From positions 248,001 to 312,000 of the forward strand of contig JAJNNX010000034.1 of assembly GCA_023159155.1 (NCBI GenBank): a DNA stretch of 64,000 bases. Direction: 5' to 3'. This document shows positions 36,401 to 48,178 of this stretch, piece after piece; position 1 is the first letter of the stretch, and every line of letters starts with the position of its first letter. This stretch comes from Ustulina deusta (Eukaryota > Ascomycota > Sordariomycetes > Xylariales > Xylariaceae). A program made the translations under genes and the position numbers. The notes beneath the pieces are model-generated. The model saw nothing but the letters and a program-made list of their open reading frames with translations, had not been told where the DNA came from and searched no databases.

Positions 36401-39400
36401 AGAACCAGGTATATACTAGCCTATGTTGTTTGCAATGCTACGCTATATCAAAATAACAAATAGTAGTAGCACCGAGGTTCGAGATGGGCAAGACAATGGC
36501 CTCTCCTATGTAACCGTAATCCCCTAGACGACTTGCTTCTTCTAACTTGTGCGCCTGAGTCTGTTCCAAGGTGTAGCATCTTCTTGTCGCCGAATGGCGC
36601 TGCCCCTTGGCAGCTCTGGTCTAATACCCTGTTTCTCACCCGCTCTCCGAGCACTACTCGGATCTCTCACATACCGTAGATTCAAGGGGTTAACAACAGG
36701 CAGGCAATGAAAGCAGCCGCCACCGCAAGTAGCTAACCTGGTACGCAGCAAGAGGCGCGGTGCACGCAATCTGCACATAATTAGATTCCGGGGAGTACTG
36801 AGGCCTCGGTGACCTGCCTATTGATGTTAGAATCGACAGTCAGCGTATTGCCGAATCTGGCATTGAGGTCTTAAAGCAAGCGTTTCAGAGTTTCCCCGAT
36901 GATTCGGTTCTATCATCTCCTGCTTATCTTCATGGGCTACTTCCTGTACTACTATAGGTAGTAGGTGACTCTTTATTCGACAAGGATTTGCAACAGTAAT
37001 TCAGCAGTGCAGTGACCATCGTACAAAGGAATAGTTGGAATGTACGCCATTGCCACTGTAGCGGGACGGCCTTGTGTTCTGGTTGTGCGACGAGCTTGGA
37101 ATCTCCATAATTTGTGGAGGGGCTTGCGTAGACGTATCGATCTCAATCGCCATTCTAATGCTTGACCTGCTGAATACCACAGCCACCCATCGTCGTTTTG
37201 GATACGACAAAAGAGGATGGCGCGCGCGGGGGAAGCGGCAGTTCATAATACTGATGCCTGCGAGTTGCTGTTTACGCGGCGCCTTGAGGCTGGTTTTTTG
37301 GCCTAACCCAATTCCCCCGGTCAAGGGAGGTTGGGGGAGGCTACACTACTGACTGGTATAGTACACCCTAAACAAATACCTAATTGAATGATCTATGATC
37401 CATCAACAACAGGTTCACATGGATTCTACCAAGAGGGAAGGCGGTTGTTCTCTGTGCCGCCACTTGGCATGACGCACACAGCTAACGTACATCTTCGGCG
37501 CATCATTGTTGATTTCAATATTATTAGTATACAGCATGGACACGAAGAGCAGTCCTACGATTCTACACCGCCGTCCTGGCCCCCCGAATCCGCACATGGA
37601 TGACTCTTCTGAGGTTCTCACATCTGCGTATTGTGCATACCACCTCACCTAGCAGGCCGAGAGCTCCATAGACACGAAGAGCAGACAGAGCGCCGCCATA
37701 CCCGAAGCGGTGGTGCCCAGCACGGTCCTGCGTCGGGGGTGTCCCGAACTAGATCAGCAGTGATTGCCGTCATTGGCCCCGGGGAGTCCTGAAACAAATC
37801 GCTCTCAGACTGTGCCTAGAGTCTGGCGAGATCCAATAAACTTGCATGGTCGAACATGAACGAGGAAATCCGGTACAGTAACCAGTTTCCCTACACCATA
37901 GAAGGTACCCGATCAACGATACAATACGGTACGATACATATGCAAGACCCTTAACCTAGCCGTGTATAGTATAGTATTATACACGTACTTCTAGGAAGAG
38001 AGGGGAAATCCCCTAGTTTGGCAAATGGATTGGTGTGGCTGGAGGGTATGGATGTGTAATACCTATATACCTCCATTTTTTTGTTAACGTTATTTTTATG
38101 TCGTTACTACCTCCCAACAGTCCACACTACTTGATGCCCAGTGAGCACGAAATATGCTGGATTGTGTTGGCTTCGTGGATACTGGCCACATATCAACAAT
38201 TGACAACACATCAAAACAAACAGCTAGTTTACCTGAAATGAGTCACAACGTTGTATTCGCATCGATATGGATGTCTACATCTATCAAATGACTGTGAAAA
38301 TAAATATCGCGGGTTGATCATGAGTATCAACAAGGCCAATGACAGAGGCCACCATCTGAGCCATCTGACGCCAAGACTGAGGATGATCACAAGGCAAGGC
38401 CTCGGCTTCTGGCTGGCAAAGAAGTTCGGTAAGTGGGTGCGATGTGGCTTGATTCTCCGGACCCAATCATAGGGCCTGGGAGGGGCGGCTTTCCGTCTCT
38501 TTTGGGTTAGTGTGGTTACCTCTCAGCCACATTAGCTCTCAACAAATTTTCAACGCCAGAAGATAAGAGGCGAGTTGCTTCACTGGCAGTGGGCCGTGTG
38601 GCTTAGACAAACTCGATATCACCACACTGTCTCACGCAACCCCGCGCAAGAACCCACGCTGACCAACTGCAAAAGGACTTTTCTGACCCTCCGAGGTGCG
38701 GATACGAACCCGCTCGAATGTGTGTCGCAGTTCAATGGTCACTGATGAGGATGATGATGATGGTGATGGTGATCATACCAATTCGGCAGTGTAACACGAC
38801 GTCCAAAAATTCAACTCTTAGACTAGACCATCCACTTTGGTATTTGCTACTATTATTTGCACAGTCAACCCGCTGGTGGCCAAAAGTCTTCAACCAAGTA
38901 ACGTCATATCCCGAGTGCTCCGGAGGCATTGCCGGCACTAAACAGGTTTTGAACGGACCAAAATGAACCCACCCATGCCGTACATGCGCATACATCCACA
39001 TACCAGTACATGCTTCATTCCAATTAGCCACCGAAAGTGGCGCGCCCACCAGTCCTGCGTCCAAGTTAGGAAGCTTGGCTGCTGAGGCCATACACGATCG
39101 AGTAGGTAGGTGTGGTGTCTATGGCCAGAACGATGGTGGTGAATACCGCCCAAGCTCTGCCTTGCGGTGTAGCCGACCTGTCAACCTGCCTTAATTAAGA
39201 ACCCGCATATGTACTAGCAACCACACAGAAGCCGATGATAGGCAGGGCCTACAGCAGAGCAAATCCGCTTTCTGCAGTTTCTCCTCGCATCTGCTATTTC
39301 TGACATCACTGCGTTATGTCTATCTGCTGTCAATTGGCTGGCCGGACAGTCGTCCCCATTTCCTGCCCCTGAGGCATACAGCCGGCAACAGCCAACAACG

Positions 39401-42231
39401 CCGACAACCCATCCAGGAACACAACAGAGATGCAAAAATACACAAAAGATGCCCAACAGCCCGTCTCGCAAAGGCTATATGCACCGAAAGGGGTCTGAAC
39501 TCCATATGTTGTGCGCCTTGTGATTGGCAAAAGCCAAATCCCGTCAGCAAAATTACCTACCCACCATTGCAATGCACTCGGCCGGAGGGGATATGCATGT
39601 CTCGCGAAAGCCCGAAGGTGGTCTCCAGCAACTGTAAGCATTTGTGAATAATACTACATTCGAAAGCAACAACATGTCAGGCTTGTCGACACTTGGCTCC
39701 GGCCCAAGGAAGCTATTTCGGGACACATAAACGGCCATCACAAGCTTTTCCGAGGAGTTGTCCTCGAGTTGTCCTTTTAGCACCCGCAACCAGCCTCGTG
39801 GTGGCACGCTATAGGAACAACAACTGCAACAATCCATCGACCTCGGCTGCCTCCAGCATCATCCGGCGGCACCCGGTGCCACAACGCCAGAATCCTCTGC
39901 CCCCCGCATAAACATGTTAAAACCATGCCGCATGCGCCAGGGACGGAGAGAGGAGACTAGTGTAGGTAGGACGGAAACATAGGGGACTGGTCCCATTCAA
40001 CATCCGGTCTCGGGCGGCCGCTCTCCCGATGGCTGAAGACGCCACCACCGCATCCTGCTACGCCCTGGAATCGCGCTGTACGGCGCGCGCCTTGCAGCAC
40101 AGGATAGCAAGCGGCAACAGGCACTCCTCAAATGAATGAAATGCGGGCTCGTCCAATCTCCGGAAGCGCGACAACTCATATGATAATCTCCCACATGTAT
40201 CTGGTGTAGGTATGCCAAACTTAGAGTAGAGTAAGCACACATGCATGTATGCATGGCATGGTTGATTAGATACACTACCTATATCGCACATTCTAGGTAC
40301 GAATCCCGAGGAGAACAGAGAGAGGTTCGTTTCAGGTGTTCGTGGCACAATGCACCCTCATAATTTCTGGAAGCGCCCAGGACCCGCGCCTTCATCTCCC
40401 ATTTCTCGCCTCCGTATTTCATGTGGTAGCGCAGGTAGGTAGTGTAAGGGTAGGGTAGGGTAGGTAGGCTAGGTGCAGCACTACAACAAGTAGGTAGATA
40501 CATACCTACTGTATTTCTATCTGATAAGCGATAGGTACTAACTAACCCTCACAAATAAACAAACAAAAAACAAACAACAACCTTGGAGCAGAAACGCAAC
40601 CTGGCCTACTCTTTCAGCCCTCGGTTGCTCCCGAGCGCATCTCCCCAGGCTTTTGTTAGCGACCGATGTGTATGGTAATGTACATGCAAGGTATGCGCGC
40701 TTACCTACACATACCTAGTCAACGCCGCTTCCCCCCTCCCCCTCAAAGTGCTTACATAAATAGTTCCCCGGCAATCCAATGAAGGACCCTGTCTGGGTAA
40801 GTACTTACCTACTTAAGGTAGTCTAGACGCTTGTTGTTGTTGTTTTGAGATTTTCCAATTTAGCACCTGCGGCTCTGAAAGCCAATGAGACGCCGTTGCC
40901 GCCCGCCCCGTCCGCGCCTACCGGTAATTTCCCCCACGTCCAAGCGGTGTCACAGCGTCATACTAGTAGGTGCCAGGTAAGTAGGTACTACCTATAAGTA
41001 CTACTGTAAGTACCTACCGAGGTACCTAACCTAGGGGCCCCCCGGTGTGGCGCACCGACACAGATGTTGGCACCATACCTTACCTATGTGATAACCGCGC
41101 GCAACTTTTGCCGTAGCTATGCCACGGCGGTTAACCATCTGAACTACCTTACGGTACCTAACCTACCTACCTTGTGCTTACCTACCCATGTGCCTCAGCA
41201 GATGTATGTAGGTAGTGCCTACCGTGACCTGCAGGTAGGTAGGATCTCTCGTGCACAGACGGTCTGCCCAGTTCCGCGCGGCTACTGGTTGTTCCACTTT
41301 GCGTCTGGGTTACCTACCTCGGGATCGATCATGCAACGCAGGCAAGCCAGCCAGATTTAGAAGATTCTTTTACATAGTACCTTCGGCGTCTGTTCAAACC
41401 GCTGACGGCGCATGCCGAGTGCTTGTAGCGGCATCATGTAGCAACGCGTGGCTAAAACAAGGTGTAAGTGAAACGGACAGTCGACCTGTGGTATTACAAA
41501 ATGCGACAAGTTTATTTCGACAGCAAGGCCGATTGTGGGTATTACGTAGCGTGGTAATTGGGTAGGCTTTAAGCGACTATGGTACCGCTTAGCCGCGATA
41601 TTCCCAGGCATCATTGTATCCTGGTTTAGTCAGGTTCCGAGCTTTCATCGTTTCGAGGCACGCGAAGTAGAGGGCCCTAGAGCGGCCCCTTGGTTTATCA
41701 TGAACGCGTGCATTGCAAGGTAAACAGCCTGAAGAGCTTTTCTTGGTATCTTGGTATCTCGGAACATCTTGAGGTGCAACATCGCATAATCAACGTGCCT
41801 GACAAAGGGAAAAGGTTATAAACAAACCTAATTAACACACCGAAGTGCATAAGCGTCATCATCATCAAACAGAGGCGTCAACCCCCCGCGAAAGCACGAA
41901 GCCCAGCTGCGCGCTCTCAAACGCCAGTATACTCCACGGATTCCGCTCTATTGCTCGGATCCCTTCAAACGCCTCTAGACTGGGACCAAATCCACGAATA
42001 AGCCGCTTATATGATATGTATTACACGGGACGTAGTCGCTAACAAAGCGCATTCTAGGAATGCTTGGGCAACAGATGATGGTGTAGGGAATGTTTGCGTC
42101 CAGTGGTCGGGGTCAGGACTGACAATATCCTGAGAGCCAAAGTACAGTGCCTACCTAACATCGGTAAGCAACACCCTCCGCTTTCATGTGTCGCCAATAG
42201 CGTTCTAGTAGGAGTTAAACGATCATGATGA
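33421..42231. other. Long gene-free stretch (about 8.8 kb)
   Basis: I find no supportable gene on either strand. Frames reach at most about 170 codons (33414-33926, minus) and are Ser/His/Phe-rich without an ATG start or family resemblance. From about 40430 to 41300 the sequence is crowded with GGTAGGTAGG, TTACCTACC and CTAGGTACC words. This could be decayed repeats, unrecognised lineage-specific genes or non-coding RNA. Confidence 0.45.
40430..41300. repeat. Dense TAGGTA/TACCTA word cluster
   Basis: Many degenerate copies of GTAGGTAGG and its complement CCTACCTAC, plus CTAGGTACC, occur over this stretch, for example near 40433-40500, 40695-40715, 40965-41035 and 41150-41245. They are not a regular tandem array. 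Confidence 0.6.
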
Positions 42232-43370
42232 CTAGGCATAACCAGTGGAACTATAGTTGCTCTGAGGCTTTGGAAAGTCCCGAAAGTAAGGGTGGACACA
42301 GGCTTGCTTCGCTGAAATGCGGCCTGCTGGGTCATAGACAAGCATCGCTTCTAGCAGGTCTAGGCCCGGATCGTCAAGATTTGAGCACAAAGGCTGCGAC
42401 GTATCGCGAATCCATTTAGGGAACGAGGCCTTGAAATCGGGGTACGAAGTAACGCCAGGCCAAACATATTCTGTGGGGGTCCCCAGGAGACTAGATCACG
42501 GGGGTATCAGCGCTAGTGAACGAAATACGATGAAGGGGTTTGGAGGTAGCGTACCGGAATGTCTTGAAGATCTGGTCGATCTCAGAATCACCAGGAAAGA
42601 GAGGCTTCCGTGTGCACATTTCAGCGAAGATGCAACCCACTGACCACATATCCACGCCGGTTGAGTACTGCCGACCGCCGAGGAGGATTTCGGGGGCACG
42701 GTACCAGAGGGTTACGACTTCGTGGGTATACGTTCGGAGCGGGACACCGAAGGCGCGGGCCAAACCAAAATCGGCCAGCTTGAGGTTGCCGTCTCGGTCA
42801 ATGAGCAGGTTCTGGGGCTTGAGATCGCGATGGAGGACACGGTGGCTATGGCAGTAGCGAACGCCTTCGCACAGTTGACTCATGAACTTCTTGACCATCA
42901 TGTCGCCCAAGCCCAGGCGTCCTAGTTCGATGCCGGTGCCCTCGGGCAATGCCTTCCCGCGGCCGCCGTCGCTGACGGGCAGCGCCTCCATGTACTTCTT
43001 CAAGTCCAGGTCGAGAAACTCAAAGACGAGGTATAGCTTGTGACCGTCGGCGTGCACAATGTTAAGGAGCCGGACGATGTTGGGATCGCGCATTTCTTTC
43101 AAGAGGGAGATCTCGCGGATGGCCGTGCTCGGCACACCCTCGTCTTCGGCCTCGAGGCGGATCTTCTTGAGGGCAACGATACGGCCATTGTTCTGAAGAT
43201 CTCTTGCCTTGTAAACAACACCGTAGGTACCTAGATGCAGGCATCTGCTTAGCGAGGACGAAGGGTATTGCAAGCGCAGCACCAACCGTCGCATGCATAA
43301 CGGGCCGCATAAAGCAGGACTAGGGGACCGTACCTTCACCGATCTTTTCCAACTTCTGGTAGTTCTCCAT
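42232..43370 (-). CDS. cdc2: Cyclin-dependent kinase 1 (Cdc2/Cdc28/NimX orthologue)
   Basis: Exons in reading order are 43370-43334, 43230-42555 and 42490-42232, giving 323 aa. The first intron splits the glycine loop (GEG/TYG, residues 11-16), restoring the Thr14-Tyr15 inhibitory site. The cyclin-binding helix is canonical (PSTAIRE, 46-52), and the catalytic [19 protein letters not shown], the activating Thr of [14 protein letters not shown] and [14 protein letters not shown] follow. The third exon supplies the C-lobe ([19 protein letters not shown], then the HPYF/DF end); without it the frame would run into a false tail ending at 42491. An insert at about 95-125 ([20 protein letters not shown]) between the hinge and the catalytic loop is usual in filamentous ascomycetes. 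It drives the G1/S and G2/M transitions with B-type and G1 cyclins. It diverges from the AlkB gene. Confidence 0.96.
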
Positions 43371-44140
43371 CCTGGCGTGGTCTGGGGTGTCTGCGTGGGA
43401 GCGGCTTGGAGATTACTACTGGATTGACTGTGGCGGACAGCTTCGACGCAGAATGGGCAGTTCCCTTGACGATTTGTTGACTGTTGATGGTGTTGATGGA
43501 CGGTTGGTTGGCGGGGTGGTTCTCGACCTTGGGGGTCAGAACGAGGGGTAGGGATTTGGCTATGAGGAATCTGTGCGACGGTAGCTTTGACTAGAACATC
43601 AATTGAGAGTTTGGCGAAAAATATCCAGTCAGGCCTGCGATCCGAAGGCTGGCAAATCTGTGTCAGGCCCGGAACAAGAACTCGTGCATTGCCCAAATGC
43701 CCCAGTGAGAAGTGATATGGTTGTCCAGGCAGTTGGTTTCCGTTTGTTTTTTTTAGGTAGTAAACAGTCCACGCGCGTGAATCGACACGAGCTGGTGGAT
43801 GGATGGGTGTGGCTGATGCTACCAGTCTACGTGCGTCGTAGCACGTAATACCTAGTAGACAACTGCTCCTGTGTAGGTTTCATACCTAAAGCATGTACAG
43901 AGGCAGGTACCAGCTAAGGTAAGCTATGCTATCAGCCACAGCTGAACAATAGGGTCCCGGGAATACCAGTCACAATGGAAGCCGACGATGCCCCTCCATT
44001 AAAAATTAGTGCCCCTCCACAAGACCTCCACCATGAGCCATTCATTCGCTCATTGATTTGCTTCATTCGATAAGCCCTCCAAATCACAACCTAACAACTC
44101 GCCTTCTTTATTTTCCGTGAATTAATTGTTGATTCATAAA
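43371..44140. promoter_or_regulatory. Shared divergent upstream region of CDK1 and the AlkB-like gene
   Basis: These 770 bp separate the two start codons and must hold both promoters. The CDK1 side has a C/A-rich leader when read on the minus strand (CAACACC, CAACCAACCG near 43490-43520). No conserved box is asserted. Confidence 0.5.
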
Positions 44141-45242
44141 ATGACCATCGATTTGACCACCCTAGATGCCCATGAGCAACCTTCCAATGAACTACGGGCG
44201 CTCTGGAAGAAATATTCCCGGACAGATCATGCTGAATTTGCCAACCATCCAGATATAGACGAATTGGATGTATCCAGGCCCGACGATTTCCAGCTCGCTG
44301 GCCATATACCTGGTGAAAAACTGAACGAGTCTTTCCGCATTCTTCAGGGCGATGTTGTTGAGAATGCGCCAGAGTTACCAAAAGACGCTCCCATATACTT
44401 TCATCCACTGCTACCTGGTACCTCTCTCCGTCGTAGCAGACTCATGAAGTGTAAAGACGATTAACGAGGCGACAGGTTTATTAATCCTACCCTCCCTGTT
44501 ACCGCCTGAGATCCAAAAATCACTGCTATCCAAAATAATACATCGGGATTTGTCCAACCCAACTCACCAAACCAACCTACATCTTCACTTTCATCTCCCT
44601 TATAGAGACGGGGATGACGTTGATTCTCGCTCTTTCTTCTCATATGCCCCTGAATCGCCAGCTAGATTCGCACCCAAAGACCCAGCGGTACACAACCCAC
44701 TGACCATTCAGCAAGTACTCCAGCGGCGTCTTTCGTGGGTCACACTGGGTGGGCAGTACAATTGGTCGGATCGAGAATATCCCAACCAGTTGCCTCCCGA
44801 GTTCCCTAGGGACATAGCGGGCTTCCTTCAGACTCTCTTCCCAGAGACACAGGCCCAGGCTGCTATCGTCAACTTTTATACACCCGGAGACAGCATGATG
44901 ATTCACCGGGACGTGAGTGAGCAGATAGACAAAGGTCTAGTCAGCCTCAGCATGGGTTGTGATGCACTCTTCATGATTGCGCCCAACGAGTACGGCAAAT
45001 CAGAAGGAAACAAGGATGAAACCTCGTCAAAGAAGCCATATCTCCTTCTGCGACTGCGATCTGGGGACGCCATCTATATGAGTCATGAATCTCGCTACGC
45101 CTGGCATGGCGTGCCCAAGGTTCTGAAAGGCACTTGTCCCGCTTTCCTAGAGGACTGGCCTGCCGAGGATGGGAAATTTGAGGAGTGGAAAGGATGGCTG
45201 CGAAATAAGCGGATAAACATAAATGTACGACAGATGAAGTAA
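44141..45242 (+). CDS. AlkB-family 2-oxoglutarate/Fe(II) dioxygenase (Abh1/ALKBH1-like)
   Basis: Exons 44141-44417 and 44476-45242 give 347 aa; the 58-nt intron joins HPLLPG to LLILPSLLPPEIQ in frame. The first ATG at 44141 is used because codons upstream in frame are not ATG. The C-terminal half is the double-stranded beta-helix: the iron ligands are His-x-Asp in MMIHRDVSE and the distal His in YAWHGVPKV. The 2-oxoglutarate-binding arginines sit in RININVRQ at the very end. A preceding SWVTLGGQYNW and PREFPRD-type loop are typical of the eukaryotic AlkB homologue 1 group. It would oxidatively demethylate nucleic acid (DNA or tRNA); which one cannot be told. It faces the amidohydrolase gene, with 256 bp between the two stop codons. 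Confidence 0.9.
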
Positions 45243-45498
45243 CGAAGCAATAACATATTCTCCAAGCTGCCAATGAATGCCCTATACCACATATATATTT
45301 GATTTGGCCTACCTATTTGGAACCGAACATGTGCGAAGAGATTTTGATGAATTAGCTTCATTTCAAGTCTACGAATCTCCAAGCTGCCATATTAAAGGGG
45401 ACAGTGTTGAGTTCATGCACGCATCTCTTCCTGCTTCTTATCAAGTAACGGCCGACGTTCTACGTAATCGTATTTACTTCTTCTCTCTCCAGGCTTTC

Positions 45499-47120
45499 CT
45501 AAGCCAAAGCCCCCCTCCTACGATCGAACCTCAACACGCTCTGCATGAGCACCTGGGCGCCGATAGCGCAATCTTCGGGGCTCGTGTACTCCTCGGGATT
45601 GTGGCTGACGCCATTCCTAGACGGCACGAATATCATGCTCGTAGGGCAATGTCGACTCGCATATACGCTGTCGTGGCCGGCGCCGCTCGTCATGTCACGC
45701 ACGAGGCGCCTGTTGCCCGTCACCGCCTCCGCCGACGCGCGCACGGCGGCGATGCAGTCGGGGTGGAACCGAGTCGCGGGAGAGACGCTGTCGGTCCGCC
45801 ACGAGACCGCGAGCGGCTTGCTCGGCGTCGCTCCGTCCAGAGTTCCCAGGACGTTTTCGCCCGCTGCGAGAGCGGCAAAGTCGCGCTTCAGATCGACCTC
45901 CATGGCTTCGACCGTCGAGTCGGTCGGCGCGCGCACGTCGAGGGTGAAGCTCACACGGCCGGGTATCGTGTTGGTGCTGCCGGGCGTGAGGGTGAGGATG
46001 CCCGTGGACGCGAGGGCGGAATGCTGGGTCGCGAGGCGGTGCGAATGCGCAATCAACCGCGCCGCAAGAAGCAGTGCGTCGGCGCGGTTCCCGAGGGGCG
46101 TCGACCCGGTATGCGCCTCCCGTCCCGCCACCTCCACCGTGAACCATCGATACGCCTGGACGCCGTGGACGACGCCGATCTTCTGCTTCTCGGCTTCGAG
46201 AAGAGGGCCCTGCTCGATATGCAGCTCGAAATGCGCCGCCATCGGCGTGCTCCTGTAGCTTGCGGGGACGGCGCCGAGGTACCCTATCCGCGCGAGTTCG
46301 GACCTCATCGTTGCGGTGCCGCCGCCAACTTCGCGCACGTTGTAGGCTGTTTCGAGAGAGATTTCCTCGGCCCACACGCCGGACGAAACCATGCTGATTG
46401 GGAAGCGCGCCCCTTCTTCGCTACAAGAAACGGTGCCGTTGTCAGTTTGTCCGTTTAGAAACGACGGCTTCAACGGGGGTCCATACTTGGTCCAGTTGAC
46501 GACGCCTACGGGAAACTCGGTTTCCGCCTGATGGTCCCTCAGTGTCCGCAACATCTCGACGCCCGCCAAGACGCCCAATATACCGTCGTATCTGCCACCG
46601 CTGGGCTGGGTATCAAGGTGAGATCCGGCAAATGTAGCTAGACCTTCTCGGCGGCCCGGTCGCACCGCGAAGATGTTGCCCATGGCGTCAACCTTGACGT
46701 CGCAGCCCAGCGACGAGGTGGTCTCGACAAACCAATCTCGGGCTTCCTTGTCCGTGTCGCTCAGAGCGAGCCTGGACATGCCGGTGTCATTCGGACCACT
46801 GTCCGCTCATTCTACATCAGCGAGATTGAACGAGCTGGATCCTGCTCGGTATGAAAGACGTAGGTAATATGCGGGGTTGTCGCGTACCTCCCCCATCGCT
46901 TTCCCGTGCCCCACGAACACGTCTTATGCAATGTCTCCATCAGCCTTTCTTGGTTCACCTGCAATGCTTCGAGGTCTGTGGTTCGTGGCCCTGTCGCTTG
47001 CGCACCGAGTGCGCGATATGGCGTACACGCAATCCCTGCTCCCCGCAGCCAGGCTTTCGGCGAGACGCCCGACGTAAGCCTCCTCATCGGGACGACGGAA
47101 CGACCTGCGAGGTAATTCAT
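45499..47120 (-). CDS. Zn-dependent N-carbamoyl amino acid hydrolase / allantoate amidohydrolase family (M20-like)
   Basis: Exons in reading order are 47120-46888, 46798-46487 and 46420-45499, giving 488 aa. The metal-site motifs are complete: GSHLDTQPSGGRYDG (about 136-150), the Glu-Glu of NEEGARF (about 182, split by intron 2), HFELHIEQGPLLE, and the C-terminal SGAGHDSVY. The dimerisation domain lies between (AGREAHTGSTPLGNR, then FTLDVRAPTDS). The N-terminal 48 residues are rich in Arg, Ala and Ser and lack acidic residues, like a mitochondrial presequence, though that is inference. The family hydrolyses carbamoyl or ureido groups (beta-ureidopropionate, N-carbamoyl-amino acids, allantoate) in pyrimidine or purine breakdown; the precise substrate is unresolved. 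Intron 2 (66 nt) has no stop and is a multiple of three, so its retention would add 22 residues. Confidence 0.9.
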
Positions 47121-47584
47121 TACGCAGCCTTAATCAAGTTGGCGATATGTGGACATTGGAGTTGAATTCTGTATTTTGGTATACAAATGGAGAGCTTACA
47201 AATGCTTGGGGTTGCTGTCATGAAAGGGCGCCATGACCCGAGATCGGTCACCCCACATCCTCAGTGGCAGCAACTCCCAGCTCGTGACTTTCTCAGAGTA
47301 CTATCAATATATATAAAGTAATACAAAACAAAATAAAATAATAAAATAACCCCTTTTGAGAGCCTCTAGGTAGGTGGAAGTCACGCGCGATTGGATTGAC
47401 TCGCGTCAATATATGGTGTTATTTTCAAAATGGTTGACCTTCAGCCAAAATCCTCTCACATTGCTAAATCCCCAAGCCATCACCACGTCAGTCTTTACTG
47501 CGTCCAAGGTATTGTCTCTCTCCTGACTCTCGGGTCATTTTGAGCCAGACGAATGACTTCCGGCACAGTAATCTCCAAGCCTAC
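47121..47584. other. Intergenic, nothing recognised
   Basis: AT-rich upstream region of the amidohydrolase, with AATAAAATAATAAAATAA words near 47330-47350. No gene is seen. Confidence 0.5.
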
Positions 47585-48178
47585 TCATATCGCAGACAAT
47601 ACTTTAATCATTCTTTATGGGTGCGTAATGAACGGGCGATACCCGGACGGACACTTCTCAACTTACAATGTTGGGATCTTGGAGATGAGCATCTCCTGGA
47701 AGGGCAGAAGCATCACCTAGCCGTTCTCGCAGACTAGGAACGTATGTGGAATCCCGCAACTCGACCGGACACAATCCACTGGCACTGCATATGCATCCTG
47801 GGATTGCCCCTCGAGGAGCCCGAAGTATCTATCCGCATCGTCTTCAGGAACGTCACTGTAGAAAGCGTGTTTTGCCGTCGGGTGGACGAAAGATGAAGCG
47901 TTCTAAGACTCGAGAATCGTGAAGGCCGCGATGAACAATATCGCGCGGAAAGCGCCCTTTTTTGCTAGCTGCCGCGCTGTCGTGGACCGCGAGTCCCTTC
48001 GTCGCGCCGCACCCGGGGATTCCGCCGTGAGAGTGTGCTATCACAAACTCCTTGCCCTCGTCCATGCACTTCTCGGCCGTGACTCGGAGAATCTGAAAGT
48101 GAACTGGTGTATGTCAAGCGCCAGTTCCTAGACTAGGACAATACAGGGTTTGGTGTTGTCGGTAGGACCACTTGCCAT
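47585..48178 (-). pseudogene. Decayed alpha/beta-hydrolase pseudogene
   Basis: Three minus-strand pieces in different frames together resemble a small fungal alpha/beta hydrolase. The start MASGPTDNTKPCIVLV (ATG 48178) hits a stop at 48128-48130 where the family has the oxyanion-loop proline. The nucleophile region follows from 48065 (DEGKEFVIAHSHGGIPG), with the elbow GxSxG changed to HSHGG as in part of the family. After a frameshift near 47850 come FYSDVPEDDADRYFG, FLVCENG, a stop, then PFQEMLISKIP, another stop, and GYRPFITHP with the catalytic-His region already altered. About 60 codons between the first two pieces are missing. Multiple stops and frameshifts make it clearly non-functional. 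The family call rests on the order and spacing of these motifs. Confidence 0.7.

Noticed and set aside
38640..38730. tRNA-like T-arm (GGTTCGTATCC on the minus strand)
   Set aside because: No matching acceptor stem or anticodon arm can be folded around it.
42491..42554. Alternative C-terminus of the kinase ending at 42491
   Set aside because: It truncates the C-lobe and ends in unrelated residues; splicing to 42490 restores LLGTP...WPGV and the rest of the kinase fold.
43371..43696. N-terminal extension of the kinase frame beyond 43370
   Set aside because: The ATG at 43370 begins [13 protein letters not shown], the canonical CDK1 start, joined by the first intron; upstream codons are leader.
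45277..46458. 393-codon plus-strand frame
   Set aside because: It lies antisense to the well-supported amidohydrolase and is Arg/His-rich, a shadow of its GC-rich codons.
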